Notes: a model not told the origin generated them from the letters alone. A stretch of 64,000 bases of DNA from CAUPWF01 sp964367905 (GCA_964367905.1 CAYIZP010000002.1:87501-151500); one strand, 5' to 3'. Positions 8,923-18,260 are shown, counted from the stretch's first letter. Made by a program: numbers and translations.

Positions 8923-10812
8923 TTAGTTTGATTTAATTTCCTGCCATAATTTATTGTAAGTGTTTGTCATTTCTGGACCTAAGTATCGGAATGTTTCACA
9001 GTTCGCCAATTGCTCTGCTGTAGGGAAGGCGATGTTACTATTTCTAACTTCATCATCCTCGATCAAGGCTCTGGCTGCTGCATTTGGTGTAGAATATGTG
9101 ATGTATTCAAAGTTTAACAATGCAATATCAGGGCGACATAAGAAATTGATAAAGGCTTCTGCATTTTCCTTGTTCTCTGCATTTTTCGGAATGGCCCAAC
9201 CGTCAATCCATACATTTGAACCTTCTTTTGGAATAACATATTCTAAATCAGGGTTTTCGCTTTGTGTATAAATTGCTTCTCCAGAGTAGATAATCCCGAT
9301 GGCAGCTTCATTTCCAATCATCTTGTCACGAACCTGGTCTACTACATAGGCTTGAGTGAGTGGTTTTTGCTCCATGAGTAATTCTTGTGCTGCATATAAC
9401 TCATCCAAATCGGTTGAATTTAGAGAGTGACCATTGTACTTCAAGGCGACCATGAACGCATCACGGACACTGTCTTGCATTAGGATATTATTTGCATATT
9501 GTTCATCCCACAGAACAGACCAACTATCGATAGGTTCTTCTACCATGGTGGTATTATACAAAATGCCAACAGTTCCCCAACAATAAGGGACAGAATATTT
9601 GTTTTCAGGGTCGAATTGTTCAGCTTGAGCTAAGTATGTTGGATCAATATTTGTGATATTTGGAATGTTATCATAATTCAATTCTTGTAATAAATTTTCT
9701 TCAATCATCCGTTCGATCATATAATCTGATGGGCAGACTACATCATAAGGTAGGGCGCCAGAACTAATCTTAGGATACATAATTTCATTTGTCTCGAACT
9801 CTTCGTAGATGACATCGATTCCGGTTTCTTCTTCGAATATTTCCAAAACAGTAGGATCAATATATTCGCCCCAATTGTAAACAATAACTTGTTTCCCACT
9901 AGGGCTATTTTCTGAAAATCCATAATAAATGCCTCCAAAGACAACTAGGATGGATAATACAAAGGGAACGATTCTTCTATAAATCATCTTATTGATACGA
10001 AGTTTTTTTAGAGAAGCCTCAGAATCAATGACTTTCTTCTTTCTTGAAGGACTTGCATTTACTAATATCAACAGTATCAGAACTGATATGAATAGCAAGG
10101 TGGATAGTGCATACATCTCAGGTTGGATTCCCTTACGGACTTCACTGTAAATCTGAGTGGATAATGTATTGATTCCTGGCCCCTTCGTGAAGTGGGTGAT
10201 GACAAAATCGTCCAATGACATGGTGAAGGAGAGCAGAAAACCTGTAAATATTCCCGGTAATATATCTGGTAGAACCACTTGAAAAAAGGCTTGTATCGGT
10301 GAGGCGCCCAAATCCAAGGCAGCTTCATATGTGCTACGGTTTGTCTGCTTCAATCTGGGTAGTACACTGAGGATTACATAGGGAATATTAAATGTAATAT
10401 GTGCCATTAATATTGTGGAAAATCCCATATTCATACGTATAGCGATGAATAATAACATCAGAGAAATACCAGTTACAATATCGGCATTTAACATAGGAAT
10501 ATTTGCAACCCCCAATAAGACAGTACGGATTTTTTTTCCCATTGCTTGAATAGCAAGCGCAGCCATTGTACCAATTACAGTGGCGAAAAATGCAGATAAC
10601 AAGGCAATGACTAAAGTAGTGTATAGGGCATTCATAATCTCAGCATCCTGGAAGAGTGACACATACCAATCAAATGTGAATCCACCCCATTTTGCTCGTG
10701 TCTTGGAATCGTTGAAAGAAAGTACAATCAAGGTTCCGATTGGTGCGTATAATAAGATGATAATGAGGGCTAAATAAATGCGTTTTGCGTGTGTTTGTAT
10801 TTTGTGAATCAA
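8923..10812 (-). CDS. potCD: PotC-PotD fusion: polyamine ABC transporter permease joined to substrate-binding protein
   Basis: The 629-residue protein is a single frame that joins two normally separate proteins. Residues 1 to about 265 are a PotC-type permease with about six membrane helices and the EAA-like loop (AALDLGASPIQAFFQVVLP). A further membrane helix (about 278-300) is followed from about residue 305 by a complete PotD-type binding domain beginning IVYNWGEYIDP. The helix that would be PotD's signal peptide thus appears to tether the receptor outside. It probably imports spermidine/putrescine with PotA and PotB. It overlaps potB by 4 bp. The same fusion is known in other Clostridia. 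Confidence 0.93.
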   Translation of the reverse strand: MIHKIQTHAKRIYLALIIILLYAPIGTLIVLSFNDSKTRAKWGGFTFDWYVSLFQDAEIMNALYTTLVIALLSAFFATVIGTMAALAIQAMGKKIRTVLLGVANIPMLNADIVTGISLMLLFIAIRMNMGFSTILMAHITFNIPYVILSVLPRLKQTNRSTYEAALDLGASPIQAFFQVVLPDILPGIFTGFLLSFTMSLDDFVITHFTKGPGINTLSTQIYSEVRKGIQPEMYALSTLLFISVLILLILVNASPSRKKKVIDSEASLKKLRINKMIYRRIVPFVLSILVVFGGIYYGFSENSPSGKQVIVYNWGEYIDPTVLEIFEEETGIDVIYEEFETNEIMYPKISSGALPYDVVCPSDYMIERMIEENLLQELNYDNIPNITNIDPTYLAQAEQFDPENKYSVPYCWGTVGILYNTTMVEEPIDSWSVLWDEQYANNILMQDSVRDAFMVALKYNGHSLNSTDLDELYAAQELLMEQKPLTQAYVVDQVRDKMIGNEAAIGIIYSGEAIYTQSENPDLEYVIPKEGSNVWIDGWAIPKNAENKENAEAFINFLCRPDIALLNFEYITYSTPNAAARALIEDDEVRNSNIAFPTAEQLANCETFRYLGPEMTNTYNKLWQEIKSN

Positions 10813-11642
10813 AATGCTGTTCCCTCCCCATCTTTGTCATATTTGGCAATTACAGCCATACTAGCAATGATGAACACCATCAGTACAAGGGATAGACCAG
10901 AACCTACATTCCAGTTACTTCCTTGTTTGAATTCTTGCTCAATGATATTACCGATTAATAGAATCTTGCTACCGCCTAGCAAGTCTGAGATTACGAATGT
11001 CGTAAGCGCAGGCACAAATACCATGGTTATTCCACTGATAATTCCAGGAACAGAAAGTGGTAATATAATCTTTGTAAAGGTCTGAAATTCATTTGCGCCT
11101 AAGTCTTTTGCCGCAGAGATAACATTGCGGTCGATCTTGGACAACACATTAAATAATGGTAATATCATAAATGGTAAAAAGTTATAAACCATACCCAATA
11201 GAATTGCATATGGAGTATTGATGATGTCTAAACTTGGCAAACGGAGGAATTCAAGAACACTATTAATTACTCCGTTTTTTTCTAAAAGAGTTTGCCATGC
11301 TAATGTTCGTAATAGGAAGTTCATCCACATAGGAAGGATGAAGATTAATACGACGAAATTCGTTTGATTGACTTTCATATTCGATAGAATCATTGCCAGT
11401 GGATAGGCCAAAACTAAGCAGATTACAGTACTAGCTAGAGACAGTAGCAAGGATAGGCCTAAAGCCCTTAAGTAAACAGGCGAGGTAATGGTTGCAATAT
11501 TTTCTAATGTGAAACTCCCATCCGAAGCTGTTAAACCATAGTATACAATCATTAGGAGTGGAATAATAATAAAAGAAACTGCCCAGACCAAATAGGGTCC
11601 AGATAATAATTTTCTACTCTTCAATTCCCACAGCCTCCTCAT
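10809..11642 (-). CDS. potB: Spermidine/putrescine ABC transporter permease PotB
   Basis: The 277-residue integral membrane protein has about six helices and a binding-protein-dependent permease loop, AAKDLGANEFQTFTKIILP, that contacts the ATPase. Its sequence is of the PotB/PotH kind, and it lies between potA and potCD. It overlaps the 3' end of potA by 29 bp and the start of potCD by 4 bp, so the three are very likely translated from one message. It should form the membrane channel as a heterodimer with the PotC half of PotCD. Confidence 0.94.
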   Translation of the reverse strand: MRRLWELKSRKLLSGPYLVWAVSFIIIPLLMIVYYGLTASDGSFTLENIATITSPVYLRALGLSLLLSLASTVICLVLAYPLAMILSNMKVNQTNFVVLIFILPMWMNFLLRTLAWQTLLEKNGVINSVLEFLRLPSLDIINTPYAILLGMVYNFLPFMILPLFNVLSKIDRNVISAAKDLGANEFQTFTKIILPLSVPGIISGITMVFVPALTTFVISDLLGGSKILLIGNIIEQEFKQGSNWNVGSGLSLVLMVFIIASMAVIAKYDKDGEGTAF

Positions 11643-12687
11643 CTTCAGATTCAGGCTTGTTCATAATCTGTATGTCAAATGGATCAACAGAAATACTAAC
11701 CTGTTCGCCGACTGATACCATGTCTGTGCTCTGAATGAGCCATTCAAAATTATTGGCCATGACAGTCATTTCATAGTGGACTCCTTTGAAGATTAAGTGT
11801 GTCACCACGCCTTCCATAAGACCTTCGCCAGGTTTTAATAAATCCACATCTTCAGGACGAATGACAACATCCACGGGCTTGTTGGTTCCAAATCCAGTAT
11901 CTACACATGGGAAGTTTACACCATGGATATTTACGAGTTTGTCTTTTACCATGGTTGCGGAGATGATATTGCTTTCTCCGATGAAATCGGCAACAAAAGC
12001 ATTTTGCGGCTCGTTGTAGATGTCTTCAGGAGTTCCGATTTGCTGGATATATCCTTGGTTCATGACTACGATAGTATCCGACATGGTCAAGGCCTCTTCT
12101 TGGTCATGAGTTACATAGATAAATGTAATGCCAAGTTCATTTTTTAGACGAATTAATTCATATTGCATGTCTTGTCTTAGTTTTAGGTCTAAAGCACCCA
12201 GTGGTTCATCGAGCAATAGCACCTTTGGCTCATTTACGATTGCACGAGCGATTGCGATTCGCTGTTGTTGGCCGCCACTTAACGAATCGGGTAGACGTTG
12301 CTCGAATCCTTCTAAGTTTACAAGTTTAAGGGCATAACGAATTTTATCGTTAATATAGCTTTGGGATTTTCCTTTGATTTTAAGACCAAAAGCGATGTTT
12401 TCCGCAATGGTCATGTGAGAAAATAATGCATATTTTTGAAAGACTGTATTCAATGGTCTTTTATTTGGTGGAAGGGCATTGATATTCGAGTTGTTGAATA
12501 TGATATCGCCTTTGTCAGGGGTTTCGAACCCGCCAAGAATACGCAATAAGGTTGTTTTTCCGCAGCCGCTTGGACCGAGTAACGTTAGGAATTCATTTTC
12601 CCTTACATACAGGTTTAGGTTATCTAATACAAGATTATCTCCGTATGATTTTGAAATGTTTACAATATCAATTAATTTGTTCGGCAT
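11614..12687 (-). CDS. potA: Spermidine/putrescine ABC transporter ATPase PotA
   Basis: The 357-residue ATPase carries Walker A GPSGCGKTT, the signature LSGGQQQRIA, Walker B VLLLDEPLGALD and a switch histidine in YVTHDQEEA. The C-terminal 110 residues form the TOBE regulatory domain usual for PotA. It powers polyamine import by PotB and PotCD. It begins 10 bp after the aroC stop with AGGAGG upstream, so it is very likely transcribed from the aroC promoter. Confidence 0.96.
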   Translation of the reverse strand: MPNKLIDIVNISKSYGDNLVLDNLNLYVRENEFLTLLGPSGCGKTTLLRILGGFETPDKGDIIFNNSNINALPPNKRPLNTVFQKYALFSHMTIAENIAFGLKIKGKSQSYINDKIRYALKLVNLEGFEQRLPDSLSGGQQQRIAIARAIVNEPKVLLLDEPLGALDLKLRQDMQYELIRLKNELGITFIYVTHDQEEALTMSDTIVVMNQGYIQQIGTPEDIYNEPQNAFVADFIGESNIISATMVKDKLVNIHGVNFPCVDTGFGTNKPVDVVIRPEDVDLLKPGEGLMEGVVTHLIFKGVHYEMTVMANNFEWLIQSTDMVSVGEQVSISVDPFDIQIMNKPESEDEEAVGIEE

Positions 12688-12697
12688 GATCCTCCTC

Positions 12698-13819
12698 CTA
12701 TCCCTTCTCTTTTGTTTCTTTGGTGTTATAAAAATCTACTACTTGATTTAACTTGCTACTCATATTTACAAATAATGCGTCCAATAAGGTGATTGCAACC
12801 ATCGATTCCACGACCACAACAGCACGAGGTACAATGATGGGGTCGTGGCGACCATGGATATTGATATCGACTGCTTCACCTTGCCTAGAAATTGTTTGTT
12901 GTGTTTGGCTTATGGAAGGTGTTGGTTTGATTGCAACTCTTGTGATGATAGAAGACCCATCACTCATTCCTCCTAGGATTCCTCCAGCATGATTTGTTTT
13001 TTTTGTCACTGCCTCATCTTGAATGGAAAAAGCATCGTTATTTATGGAACCATTCATTTGAGCTGCGGAAAATCCAGCACCGATTTCTACGCCTTTTACA
13101 GAGCCGATAGACATCAGTCCCTTCGCTAGGTTTGCATCCAATTTTTCGAACACAGTATCACCGATTCCTGTTGGCATATTTTCTATGACGCATTCTATAA
13201 TTCCACCTACAGAATCTTGTGCATTCATACATTCTTCGATATAAGATGCGGCTTGTGCTGCATAGTCTTGATTTGGCATATACAATAAATTGTCAGAGAT
13301 GCAGTCTAAATTGTATTTGGATTCGGGAATTGAAATTGTACCGATTGACTTGGTATAAGCGCAGATAGAGATACCTAGCTGGTTTAAAATTTTCGAAGCA
13401 ACCGCACCAGCAGCTACACGAGAGATGGTTTCGCGCCCAGATGAACGTCCACCACCGCGGTAGTCACGTATTCCATATTTTTCTTGAAATGTGTAATCCG
13501 CATGACCAGGGCGATAAATATCTGCAATATTCCCATAGTCTCTGGACTTTTGATCCATATTTCGAACAATCATAGAAATAGGAGTTCCTGTTGTTTTGTT
13601 TTCAAAAACACCAGATAAGATTTCTACGACATCCCCTTCCTTGCGCTGAGTACTGAACTTTCCTTGTCCTGGTTTGCGACGATTTAAGAATGTCTGCACA
13701 TCCGCTTCGGATAAATCTAAACCAGCTGGGCAACCATCAATTGTGACACCTAGCGCAGCACCATGTGATTCGCCCCAAGTTGATATTTTGAACAATACTC
13801 CATATGTTGATCCTGACAT
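12698..13819 (-). CDS. aroC: Chorismate synthase
   Basis: The 373-residue protein matches the full length of AroC. It has the three family signatures: GESHGAALGVTIDGCPAG near the N-terminus, GGGRSSGRETISRVAAGA, and GMSDGSSIITRVA followed by RHDPIIVPRAVVVVE. It makes chorismate from EPSP using reduced FMN, the last common step to aromatic amino acids. It has a good promoter upstream and is the first gene of a minus-strand unit leading into the polyamine transporter genes, an unusual pairing. No other shikimate genes are nearby. Confidence 0.97.
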   Translation of the reverse strand: MSGSTYGVLFKISTWGESHGAALGVTIDGCPAGLDLSEADVQTFLNRRKPGQGKFSTQRKEGDVVEILSGVFENKTTGTPISMIVRNMDQKSRDYGNIADIYRPGHADYTFQEKYGIRDYRGGGRSSGRETISRVAAGAVASKILNQLGISICAYTKSIGTISIPESKYNLDCISDNLLYMPNQDYAAQAASYIEECMNAQDSVGGIIECVIENMPTGIGDTVFEKLDANLAKGLMSIGSVKGVEIGAGFSAAQMNGSINNDAFSIQDEAVTKKTNHAGGILGGMSDGSSIITRVAIKPTPSISQTQQTISRQGEAVDINIHGRHDPIIVPRAVVVVESMVAITLLDALFVNMSSKLNQVVDFYNTKETKEKG

Positions 13820-13862
13820 AGTTGCCTCCTTGTTTTATCATACAAATTTAATACCTTGTTTC

Positions 13863-13890
13863 ATTCTATCAAAAAATATGATTATTTCAA
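13863..13890 (-). promoter_or_regulatory. Sigma-A-type promoter of aroC-potABCD-rluA
   Basis: Read on the minus strand there is TTGAAA (13890-13885), a 16-bp spacer and TAGAAT (13868-13863), about 44 bp before the aroC start. No terminator is seen between here and the end of rluA, so this could drive all five genes. Confidence 0.6.
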
Positions 13891-13920
13891 CATTTATCTT
13901 CAAAATATGTAATTTTTTTC

Positions 13921-13949
13921 TGTACAAAAAGGAGTGGCTATACTATAAT
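13921..13949 (+). promoter_or_regulatory. Sigma-A-type promoter of the L,D-transpeptidase gene
   Basis: TGTACA and a perfect TATAAT (13944-13949) are separated by 17 bp, 43 bp ahead of the start codon at 13993. It is divergent from the aroC promoter. Confidence 0.55.
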
Positions 13950-13992
13950 ATAGAACGTATGATGATTAAGATTTGGTTGGGAGAAGTGCATT

Positions 13993-15846
13993 ATGGGAAA
14001 GAAGAAGAGAAAGTCTAGTCAAGAAGATGTGAATTTTGTGAGTTTGGATGAGACGCAAAATTACGATGAATCAGAGCTAGAAGACGAAACAGTAGATTTA
14101 GACAAGACCGAGACCGAAGAGTTGAAGAAATTAGAAGAGTCAGATGAGGCTGAAGCGAGTGTGTCGACAGAAGAAGCTGACAAAGTAGAAGAGTTAGATG
14201 AGATGGATGTGAGTGCGTCAACAGAAGAAACGAATAAAGTAGAAGAGACAGATGAGACGGAAGTGAGCGCTATGGAAGAAGAGTCAGACAAGATCGAAGC
14301 GAATGATTCGGTGAAGGAAGCCGATGAAACCGAGGAGTCTGGGTCAGCTCAAGTATCTGATGAAAAAGAAGAGGTTGTAGAATCTGATGATAGTGAGGAC
14401 TTGGAGATTGTGAATCTGGATGATGAGGAAACAGAGGAAAAATCGGTGAAGAAGAAAGGGCTATGGTGGAAAATCTTAGCGGGGATTTTTGGAACGCTAG
14501 GGGTTGCATATTTGGGAACGGTAGTATTCTTTAATTTCTTCTATTATCAAGGAACCATGATTAATGGTGTTGAAGTATCGCTTTTGACAGTTTCAGATGC
14601 GGAGAAATATTTTGCAGACGTGGTGGGAGTATACGAATTAAACCTTCACACATCAGATGATGAGATTGAAACAATTCAGGGAACAGATTTTGGGATAAGG
14701 TATGTGCAAGATGAACAGTTGAAAAACATACTTGCGAGCCAAAATCCTTGGACTTGGTTTGAGATGTTTAATGAGGGAAATAAATATGAGTATGACTATC
14801 AGATTTCTGTAGAATACGATGAAAATTTATTAAAGGAAGCTATGGCTGAATTGGAGCTTATGCAAAAAGAAAATATGGAACAACCAGAGAATGCAGAGGC
14901 AGTTCTTGTGGATGGGAAATATGAAATCAAACCAGAGACAATTGGATCGATTGTGGTAGAGGCATTCTTATACCCAGCGCTAGAAGAACCGATTCTAATG
15001 ATGGCAGACGTGGTAAAATTAGCAGAAATTGGTGCATATCAAGAGGCAGAAGTAACATCAGAGCATGCGTCTGTGAATGAGCTGATGGAAAATCTCAATC
15101 GCTATGTAACTTCTACGATCACGTATTCATCAGGAGAAGTAGCATCTGGTGACGTGATTGCTGAATGGCTAATTGTGGATGAGAATAATCAAGTTACAGT
15201 GGATGAGGAAAAAGTGCAAGCGTATGTGGAACAGCTTGCTGAAAACAATAATACAGTTGGAACTACTCGAACATTTATAGCGGGGGATGGAGATGAGGCC
15301 ACTGTTTCCGGTGGTGATTATGGGTTTGAAGTAGACGAAGAGGCAGAGTATGAGCAGATACTAGCGGATTTGGAAGCGGGAGAGCCGGTGACACGTGATA
15401 TCGTGTATTCCCAAGTTGGACTGTCCCATGGCGAAGTGGATTGGGGTGATACTTATGCAGAGGTGGATCTAACCGATCAGAAGGTGTATTTTATCCTAGA
15501 AGGTGAAGTGGTGCTAGAATCTGACACAGTAACAGGTAGTCTGTCGGCTGGACACGATACACCACAAGGAGTGTTTGACTTGACGTATAAAACAAAAAAT
15601 GCGGTATTGCGTGGAGCGGTTCGAGCAGATGGGACTCGTGAATATGAGTCTCCAGTTTCCTTCTGGATGCCATTTAATGGTGGAATAGGATTCCATGATG
15701 CATCTTGGCGTTCGAGTTATGGTGGGGAAATCTATAAGACGAATGGATCCCATGGTTGTATTAACATGCCTTATGATAATGCTAAGGCATTGTACGAATT
15801 GATGGATCATCTAGGAGATGACACACCGGTTATTTGTCATTTTTAG
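13993..15846 (+). CDS. Membrane-anchored L,D-transpeptidase (YkuD) with acidic N-terminal repeats
   Basis: The 617-residue protein has an unusual plan. Residues 1-150 are strongly acidic and, by the positive-inside rule, cytoplasmic; they include three 18-residue imperfect repeats (residues 48-101). A single membrane helix follows (about 155-180), then an extracellular region resembling the peptidoglycan-binding-4 repeats found with such enzymes, and a C-terminal YkuD domain with catalytic SHGCINMP. YkuD enzymes form 3-3 peptidoglycan cross-links and resist most beta-lactams. It has its own promoter and is not obviously coupled to tgt downstream. The enzyme class is secure; the role of the acidic tail is unknown. 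Confidence 0.9.
   Translation: MGKKKRKSSQEDVNFVSLDETQNYDESELEDETVDLDKTETEELKKLEESDEAEASVSTEEADKVEELDEMDVSASTEETNKVEETDETEVSAMEEESDKIEANDSVKEADETEESGSAQVSDEKEEVVESDDSEDLEIVNLDDEETEEKSVKKKGLWWKILAGIFGTLGVAYLGTVVFFNFFYYQGTMINGVEVSLLTVSDAEKYFADVVGVYELNLHTSDDEIETIQGTDFGIRYVQDEQLKNILASQNPWTWFEMFNEGNKYEYDYQISVEYDENLLKEAMAELELMQKENMEQPENAEAVLVDGKYEIKPETIGSIVVEAFLYPALEEPILMMADVVKLAEIGAYQEAEVTSEHASVNELMENLNRYVTSTITYSSGEVASGDVIAEWLIVDENNQVTVDEEKVQAYVEQLAENNNTVGTTRTFIAGDGDEATVSGGDYGFEVDEEAEYEQILADLEAGEPVTRDIVYSQVGLSHGEVDWGDTYAEVDLTDQKVYFILEGEVVLESDTVTGSLSAGHDTPQGVFDLTYKTKNAVLRGAVRADGTREYESPVSFWMPFNGGIGFHDASWRSSYGGEIYKTNGSHGCINMPYDNAKALYELMDHLGDDTPVICHF
14134..14295 (+). repeat. Three 54-bp in-frame imperfect repeats in the transpeptidase gene
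   Basis: Three successive 18-codon units encode EESDEAEASVSTEEADKV, EELDEMDVSASTEETNKV and EETDETEVSAMEEESDKI. They lie in the acidic cytoplasmic tail. The conserved spacing of E, D, S and KV/KI marks them as diverged duplications. Confidence 0.8.
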
Positions 15847-15893
15847 CATAAAAGGAAACTGCTTATTGCGGTAAATTAGGAAGAAGAAAATAG

Positions 15894-17015
15894 ATGATGT
15901 ATGAAGTGATTAAAAGAGATGGAATGGCAAAACGTGGGCGATTGCAAACCGTTCATGGGGTGATAGAGACTCCAGTATTCATGAATGTAGGAACGGCAGC
16001 CGCGATTAAAGGTGGTGTATCCACCGTGGATTTGGGGAATATAAAAACACAGGTGCAACTGTCCAATACCTACCATCTTCATGTAAGACCAGGAGATGAA
16101 GTGGTTCGTTCGCTAGGAGGACTTCACAAGTTTATGAAATGGGATAAGCCGATTTTAACAGATTCGGGTGGGTTTCAGGTGTTTTCCCTAAGAGGATTGA
16201 GAAAGATAAAAGAAGAAGGTGTGTATTTTCAGTCTCACATAGATGGTAAGAAAATCTTTATGGGACCTGAAGAGAGTATGCAGATTCAATCAAATTTGGC
16301 ATCTACGATTGCCATGGCCTTTGATGAGTGTCCGCCGAGTACAGAGAGTAGAAGCTATATTGAAGCCTCTGTAGCTAGAACGACCAGATGGTTGGAGCGA
16401 TGCAAGGTAGAGATGGATCGATTGAATAGCCTAGACGATACTTTGAATAAGAAACAGATGTTGTTTGGTATTAATCAAGGTGGGGTGAGTGAGGATATTC
16501 GGATTGAACATGCAAAAGAAATAGCACAGATGGATTTAGATGGATATGCAATCGGTGGTTTGGCAGTAGGAGAGTCTCACGAGGAAATGTATCAAGTGAT
16601 TGAAGCGGTGACACCACATTTGCCAGTGGAGAAACCGACCTATCTAATGGGTGTGGGAACTCCAGCCAATATCCTAGAGGCAGTGGAACGCGGTGTTGAT
16701 TTTTTTGATTGTGTATATCCGAGTCGAAATGGAAGACATGGACATGTTTATACAAATCAAGGAAAATTAAATTTGTTTAACGCAAAATTTGAATTAGATG
16801 ACAATCCGATTGAAGAGGGATGTGAATGCGAGGCTTGCAAGAATTATACTCGAGCATATATTAGACATCTGCTCAAGGCAAAAGAAATTCTAGGATTGAG
16901 ACTATGTGTGATGCATAACTTATATTTTTATAATAACATGATGGAAGAAGTAAGAGAGGCAATCGAACAAGGTCGGTTTCAAGAGTATAAACGAAAAAAG
17001 TTGCTTCATTATTAA
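15894..17015 (+). CDS. tgt: Queuine tRNA-ribosyltransferase (tRNA-guanine transglycosylase)
   Basis: The 373-residue enzyme is full length. It has the substrate-pocket motif ILTDSGGFQVFSLR, ASTIAMAFDECPP, GINQGG, the nucleophile region GVDFFDCVYPSRNGRHG, and the zinc ligands CECEAC ... H near the C-terminus. It swaps guanine-34 of GUN-anticodon tRNAs for a queuosine precursor. yajC follows, as in many bacteria, though 120 bp lie between. The start is the first of two adjacent ATG codons, preceded by AGGAAG. Confidence 0.97.
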   Translation: MMYEVIKRDGMAKRGRLQTVHGVIETPVFMNVGTAAAIKGGVSTVDLGNIKTQVQLSNTYHLHVRPGDEVVRSLGGLHKFMKWDKPILTDSGGFQVFSLRGLRKIKEEGVYFQSHIDGKKIFMGPEESMQIQSNLASTIAMAFDECPPSTESRSYIEASVARTTRWLERCKVEMDRLNSLDDTLNKKQMLFGINQGGVSEDIRIEHAKEIAQMDLDGYAIGGLAVGESHEEMYQVIEAVTPHLPVEKPTYLMGVGTPANILEAVERGVDFFDCVYPSRNGRHGHVYTNQGKLNLFNAKFELDDNPIEEGCECEACKNYTRAYIRHLLKAKEILGLRLCVMHNLYFYNNMMEEVREAIEQGRFQEYKRKKLLHY

Positions 17016-17135
17016 TGAATTATCATATATTATGATGTTAGCAGTGAAAATATTGTGTTTGGGATAGACAAGCATGGTTTTTTATGATATGGTTTATCTT
17101 AGTTAATTTTTGGAAGAAATTTAGGAGGTAACAAA

Positions 17136-17432
17136 ATGATTTTAGCAACAGGTGTAGAAGGGTATTTACCGATTATTCTAATTTATGCGGCATTTTTTGG
17201 AGCGTTATGGTTTTTCTTATTCCGTCCACAAAAAAAGGAACGCAGTAGAGTTGCGGCTATGATAGCAGATGTGGCGGTAGGAGATACAGTGTTGACTACA
17301 AGTGGATTTTATGGGGTTGTGATTGATATTACAGATGAAGATGTAATTGTTGAATTTGGAAGCAATAAAAACTGTAGAATACCAATGCAAAAGCAAGCGA
17401 TTGCACAAGTGGAAAAAGCAAACGCAGAATAA
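17136..17432 (+). CDS. yajC: Preprotein translocase subunit YajC
   Basis: The 98-residue protein has one N-terminal membrane helix and the family hallmark FFLFRPQKKERSR right after it, then a small soluble domain (VAVGDTVLTTSGFYGVV). YajC associates with SecDF and the Sec channel. A strong AGGAGGT precedes the ATG. secD and secF do not follow here; a terminator closes the gene. Confidence 0.95.
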   Translation: MILATGVEGYLPIILIYAAFFGALWFFLFRPQKKERSRVAAMIADVAVGDTVLTTSGFYGVVIDITDEDVIVEFGSNKNCRIPMQKQAIAQVEKANAE

Positions 17433-17443
17433 GGAAATAAGCG

Positions 17444-17471
17444 AAAAGGGTTTCAATTCGAAACCCTTTTT
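17444..17471 (+). terminator. Rho-independent terminator after yajC
   Basis: An 11-bp perfect stem (AAAAGGGTTTC / GAAACCCTTTT) with a 5-nt loop ends in a T run, 11 bp after the yajC stop. Confidence 0.85.
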
Positions 17472-17553
17472 AATGTAATAGGAAACTTCATTTCCATTAC
17501 ACAAAACGCTCCGGGGGGATGCTCAATATATTTTTATTATAAAGGAGAGGGAT

Positions 17554-18234
17554 ATGGAAAGACTGAAGAAGAATGATATTGTGCAAAGCTTTAAAAGAGA
17601 AATGTTAGACGAGGTGGAACAACAGAGTACACAGTATTTGTATCAGGTGCTTGATGTTGCAATTCATAGTGAGACGGAAGAGTGCATGGTTATCTATAAG
17701 GCGCTTTATCCACCGTATGATACTTGGGTGCGACCTTATGAGATGTTCATGGGCAGGGTTGAACGAGAAAAATATCCGGAGATTAAGCAAGAATTTCGAT
17801 TTGAAAAAGTGGAAGAGGGTATCATACGAAAGCTTGTGCTTGTTCAAAAGAAAGAGTATAATTATAGTGATTTGCTGAGAATTATAGAAATATTAAGATC
17901 GGACAAGGGATGCCCATGGGACAAGAAGCAAACATTTGAAAGTATGAAAAAATGCCTTTCGGATGAGAGTGAAGAAGTTTTTGAGGCAATTGATAAAAAT
18001 GATATGGACAATCTCTGTGAGGAATTAGGGGATGTATTGCTACAGGTTGTTATGAATGGGCAGATTGGAAAAGAGCTTCAATTGTTTGAAATGAAAGATA
18101 TTATTCAAGGAGTTAGCGAAAAATTAATCCGTCGACATCCACATGTGTTTGGAGAGCAACAAGTAGATAATCCAGAGGAAGCGCTTTTGAGTTGGAAGAA
18201 AGTGAAGGAATTAGAGAAGAATCATAAAAAATAA
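17554..18234 (+). CDS. mazG: DUF1653-MazG fusion, probable nucleotide pyrophosphohydrolase
   Basis: The 226-residue protein has two parts. Residues about 11-72 match the small DUF1653 domain (VAIHSETEECMVIYKALY then TWVRPYEMF), normally a stand-alone protein of unknown role. Residues about 104-220 are a MazG domain with SDKGCPWDKKQT, the metal-binding helix pair DESEEVFE ... CEELGD, and the tail RRHPHVFGEQ. MazG enzymes hydrolyse NTPs to NMP and pyrophosphate, clearing abnormal nucleotides. The single MazG unit is shorter than the two-domain E. coli protein. The start has AAAGGAGAGG upstream. Confidence 0.9.
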   Translation: MERLKKNDIVQSFKREMLDEVEQQSTQYLYQVLDVAIHSETEECMVIYKALYPPYDTWVRPYEMFMGRVEREKYPEIKQEFRFEKVEEGIIRKLVLVQKKEYNYSDLLRIIEILRSDKGCPWDKKQTFESMKKCLSDESEEVFEAIDKNDMDNLCEELGDVLLQVVMNGQIGKELQLFEMKDIIQGVSEKLIRRHPHVFGEQQVDNPEEALLSWKKVKELEKNHKK

Positions 18235-18260
18235 AGGATAAAACATTAAAGGAGGGACTT

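Noticed and set aside
14061..14509. Serine-rich minus-strand open frames opposite the transpeptidase tail
   Set aside because: They are the complement of GAA/GAT-rich repeat codons and lack start signals.
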